Below are positions 6,465 through 8,332 of a stretch of 8,332 nucleotides of DNA, one piece after another. The stretch is taken from the NCBI GenBank assembly GCA_002348425.1, contig DEBE01000110.1, forward strand, positions 1 to 8,332. The letters are read 5' to 3'. The notes beneath the pieces were generated by a model. The model did not search any database. It was given only the letters and a program-made list of their open reading frames with translations, and had not been told where the DNA came from. The stretch's first letter is position 1. Every line of letters begins with the position of its first letter. The translations under genes and the position numbers were made by a program. Source of the stretch: Alphaproteobacteria bacterium UBA2964. GTDB taxonomy: Bacteria > Pseudomonadota > Alphaproteobacteria > MPNO01 > UBA2964.

Positions 6465-8018
6465 ATGGTGTTATTACGTTCAATTATCACTGTTGGCAGT
6501 TACACTTTTATCAGTCGTATATTTGGTTTTATACGGGACATCCTAATTGCGGCTTTTCTTGGTACTGGTCCGATAGCTGATGCGTTCTTTGTAGCTTTTA
6601 AGATACCAAATTTTTTTCGTCGACTTTTTGCAGAGGGTGCCTTTAGTGCCGCCTTTGTGCCACTTTTTGCTTCTAAATTGACAGATGAAGGAAAGCAAGC
6701 TGCTCTGAGATTTGCTAGAGCTGCTCTATCGATTATGGTTGTCTTTTTATTTCTATTCGTGACGTTATTACAAATTTTAATGCCATGGTTAATGTATTTT
6801 TTCGCGCCCGGTTTTGCTGATGATGCAGCAAGGTTTCCTCTTGCTGTTGAACTGACCCGTATCACATTTCCTTATTTATTATTTATATCTTTGGTTTCTA
6901 TATTTGGAGGGGTGTTAAATTCGCTTGGACGCTTTGCGGCTGCGGCTGCTACACCAATTATGTTGAATATCACTCTAATTGGGATGATACTTTTGGCGAC
7001 TCCCCATTTGCAATCTGCGGCTCACTCTCTTGCTTGGGGAGTTTTTCTGGCAGGTATAGTGCAACTTATCTGGCTGGTTTATATTTGTAAGCGCGAAGGC
7101 CTTTTTCTGCATTTGCCTCGCCCCCAATTATCGAAGTCTATTCGCCATCTTTTCAAGTTAATGGCACCTGGAATTTTGGGAGCAGGGGTCTTACAAATTA
7201 ATCAGCTTGTTGATGTGGTAATAGCATCACTATTACCCACCGGCGCAATCTCTTTTCTTTATTATTCAGATCGAATTTGTCAATTACCGTTAGGTGTTGT
7301 AGGGGTTGCTATTGGAACGGCATTATTACCTGTTTTATCTCGTCAAATACGAAATGGTAACGATAGTGGGGCCCTGAATAGCCTCAATCGCGGAATTGAG
7401 TTTGCCCTTCTTTTAACTATCCCTGCGGTGGCGGCATTATTCGTCATTTCTCAACCTATTGTCAGTGTGTTATTTGAACGCGGAGCATTTGGGCCATTTG
7501 CTACCATTGCCACAAGTCAAGCCTTAATGGCATATGCCACAGGACTACCCGCTTTTGTCCTTATAAAAGTTTTAGCACCTAGTTTTTTTGCTCGTCAGGA
7601 CACAGCAACTCCGGTGAAAATAGCCCTAGTTTGCGTTTTTATTAACCTAGTCTTGAATATTGTATTGATGCAAATTTTCAGTCATGTTGGAATAGCACTG
7701 GCTACCGCTATTTCCGCTTGGGTTAACGTTTTTCTCCTCTCTATTTGTTTGCGCGCTCGACGTCAGTTTACTGTTGATACAAAACTTAAAAAAAGATTTC
7801 TTCGTATTTTACTTGCTACGTTGGGAATGGTATTTGCATTGTGGAGTATTTCCGAATTTTTTAATCCTCTTGAATTTAATGGACAAGGGGCTCGAGTAGG
7901 TGTTTTGGCAATACTAGTCTTTAGTGGGGGGGGGATTTATTTTCTGTTCGGCATCTTGTTAAAAGCCATTGAAATAAATGATATAAAAACATTGTTCAAA
8001 AGTAATTCCGCGGATTAA
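6465..8018 (+). CDS. murJ: Lipid II flippase MurJ (MviN)
   Basis: MurJ moves the peptidoglycan precursor lipid II from the inner to the outer face of the cytoplasmic membrane. It is an essential MOP-superfamily transporter with 14 expected membrane helices. The 517-residue product has the usual length (about 510-530) and is hydrophobic throughout. The N-terminus carries the signature SRIFGFIRD, DAFFVAFKIPN and FRRLFAEGAFS. FAPGF (113-117), the NSLGRFAAAAATP region (152-164) and YYSDRICQLPLGVVGVA (266-282) also match the family. Aligning by number with E. coli MurJ, as I recall it, the key cavity charges Arg18, Arg24, Asp39, Arg52, Arg53, Glu57 and Arg270 are all present, while the Glu273 position is Gln. 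This agreement supports the ATG at 6465. A 9-G tract encodes Gly488-Gly490 near the last hydrophobic helix. The short polar C-terminus is unremarkable. The gene follows glnD by 64 bases and precedes trpS. Confidence 0.97.
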   Translation: MVLLRSIITVGSYTFISRIFGFIRDILIAAFLGTGPIADAFFVAFKIPNFFRRLFAEGAFSAAFVPLFASKLTDEGKQAALRFARAALSIMVVFLFLFVTLLQILMPWLMYFFAPGFADDAARFPLAVELTRITFPYLLFISLVSIFGGVLNSLGRFAAAAATPIMLNITLIGMILLATPHLQSAAHSLAWGVFLAGIVQLIWLVYICKREGLFLHLPRPQLSKSIRHLFKLMAPGILGAGVLQINQLVDVVIASLLPTGAISFLYYSDRICQLPLGVVGVAIGTALLPVLSRQIRNGNDSGALNSLNRGIEFALLLTIPAVAALFVISQPIVSVLFERGAFGPFATIATSQALMAYATGLPAFVLIKVLAPSFFARQDTATPVKIALVCVFINLVLNIVLMQIFSHVGIALATAISAWVNVFLLSICLRARRQFTVDTKLKKRFLRILLATLGMVFALWSISEFFNPLEFNGQGARVGVLAILVFSGGGIYFLFGILLKAIEINDIKTLFKSNSAD

Positions 8019-8061
8019 ATGGCCAAGCTTGACGTTCTACGCCAATGGAGGGATAACCAAA

Positions 8062-8073
8062 CCCCCAAGGGGG
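8062..8073 (+). promoter_or_regulatory. trpS ribosome binding site inside a C5/G5 inverted repeat
   Basis: AAGGGGG (8067-8073) is a good Shine-Dalgarno sequence eight bases before the trpS ATG at 8082. It directly follows five C bases (8062-8066). Folding CCCC onto GGGG with a CAAG loop would place part of the ribosome binding site in a short GC-only stem. The repeat is seen directly; an effect on translation is inferred. Confidence 0.5.
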
Positions 8074-8081
8074 ATAAAATT

Positions 8082-8332
8082 ATGGCAAGAGTATTTTCAG
8101 GAGTTCAGCCCACCGGTAATTTGCATCTAGGAAATTATCTCGGAGCCATACGGAATTTTGTCAGATTGCAAGAACAAAATGATTGTCTTTACTGTGTAGT
8201 TGATATGCATGCTATAACAGTTTGGCAAAATCCAAAAGAGCTGAAGAAAAATACTAGAGAGGTTGCTGCGGCATTTTTAGCTTCGGGAATTAACCCAGAA
8301 ACACAGATAATTTTTAATCAGAGTAGTGTTCC
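8082..8332 (+). CDS. trpS: Tryptophanyl-tRNA synthetase, N-terminal part (gene runs off the right edge)
   Basis: TrpRS, a class I aminoacyl-tRNA synthetase of the cytoplasm, activates tryptophan with ATP and joins it to tRNA-Trp. Only 83 complete codons are present of a protein normally about 330-350 residues long. They match the family start closely: [20 protein letters not shown], where HLGN (15-18) is the HIGH-type ATP-binding motif, then VVDMHAIT (39-46), and NQSSV at the window edge. The KMSKS motif and anticodon-binding region lie outside. The ATG at 8082 is chosen because a strong Shine-Dalgarno site precedes it and homologues begin within a residue or two of this point. An in-frame ATG at 8019, directly after the murJ stop, would add 21 residues without a visible ribosome binding site and is less likely. 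The gene lies 63 bases downstream of murJ and is probably co-transcribed with it. Confidence 0.96.
   Translation, partial: MARVFSGVQPTGNLHLGNYLGAIRNFVRLQEQNDCLYCVVDMHAITVWQNPKELKKNTREVAAAFLASGINPETQIIFNQSSV

Noticed and set aside
6500..6865. A 121-codon minus-strand open frame inside murJ
   Set aside because: It is antisense to the most conserved part of MurJ, and its Lys/Arg/Ala-rich product is what the reverse of hydrophobic codons would give.
8019..8081. A trp-type leader peptide and attenuator before trpS
   Set aside because: The open stretch has a single Trp codon, no tandem Trp codons, no terminator hairpin with a T-run, and no stop codon before trpS.

Overview
This window looks like an ordinary, gene-dense stretch of chromosome from an AT-leaning alphaproteobacterium. 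It holds one gene on the minus strand followed by four on the plus strand: the N-terminal third of an NADP-type malic enzyme (maeB-like, 1-715, minus, runs off the left edge), mutS (846-3542), glnD (3629-6400), murJ/mviN (6465-8018) and the start of trpS (8082 onward, runs off the right edge). From memory, malic enzyme, mutS, glnD, murJ and trpS are neighbours in this order in many Alphaproteobacteria. The proteins also carry alphaproteobacterial wording, such as GRGTATFDG in MutS and a Gln at the E273 position of MurJ. The exact genus cannot be read from the sequence.

Layout: the malic enzyme gene and mutS diverge from a 130-base gap (716-845) that must hold promoters for both; only weak candidates are visible. 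The four plus-strand genes are closely spaced (gaps of 86, 64 and 63 bases), with no convincing terminator between them, so they may be transcribed together. The malic enzyme gene, murJ and trpS have purine-rich ribosome binding sites that support their starts. mutS and glnD have poor ones, so their starts are less certain.

The genes do not form one pathway. MaeB links malate to pyruvate and NADPH, MutS starts mismatch repair, GlnD senses glutamine and modifies PII proteins, MurJ flips lipid II for cell-wall synthesis, and TrpRS charges tRNA-Trp. All are core housekeeping functions, and all readable reading frames are intact.

I found no mobile element, CRISPR array, RNA gene, phage gene or unfamiliar gene, and no evidence of a new biological system. 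The points worth a second look are small: 9-base homopolymer tracts inside mutS and murJ, a perfect 9-bp hairpin near the end of mutS, dyads upstream of mutS and glnD, an open in-frame stretch ahead of trpS, and a C5/G5 repeat covering the trpS ribosome binding site.
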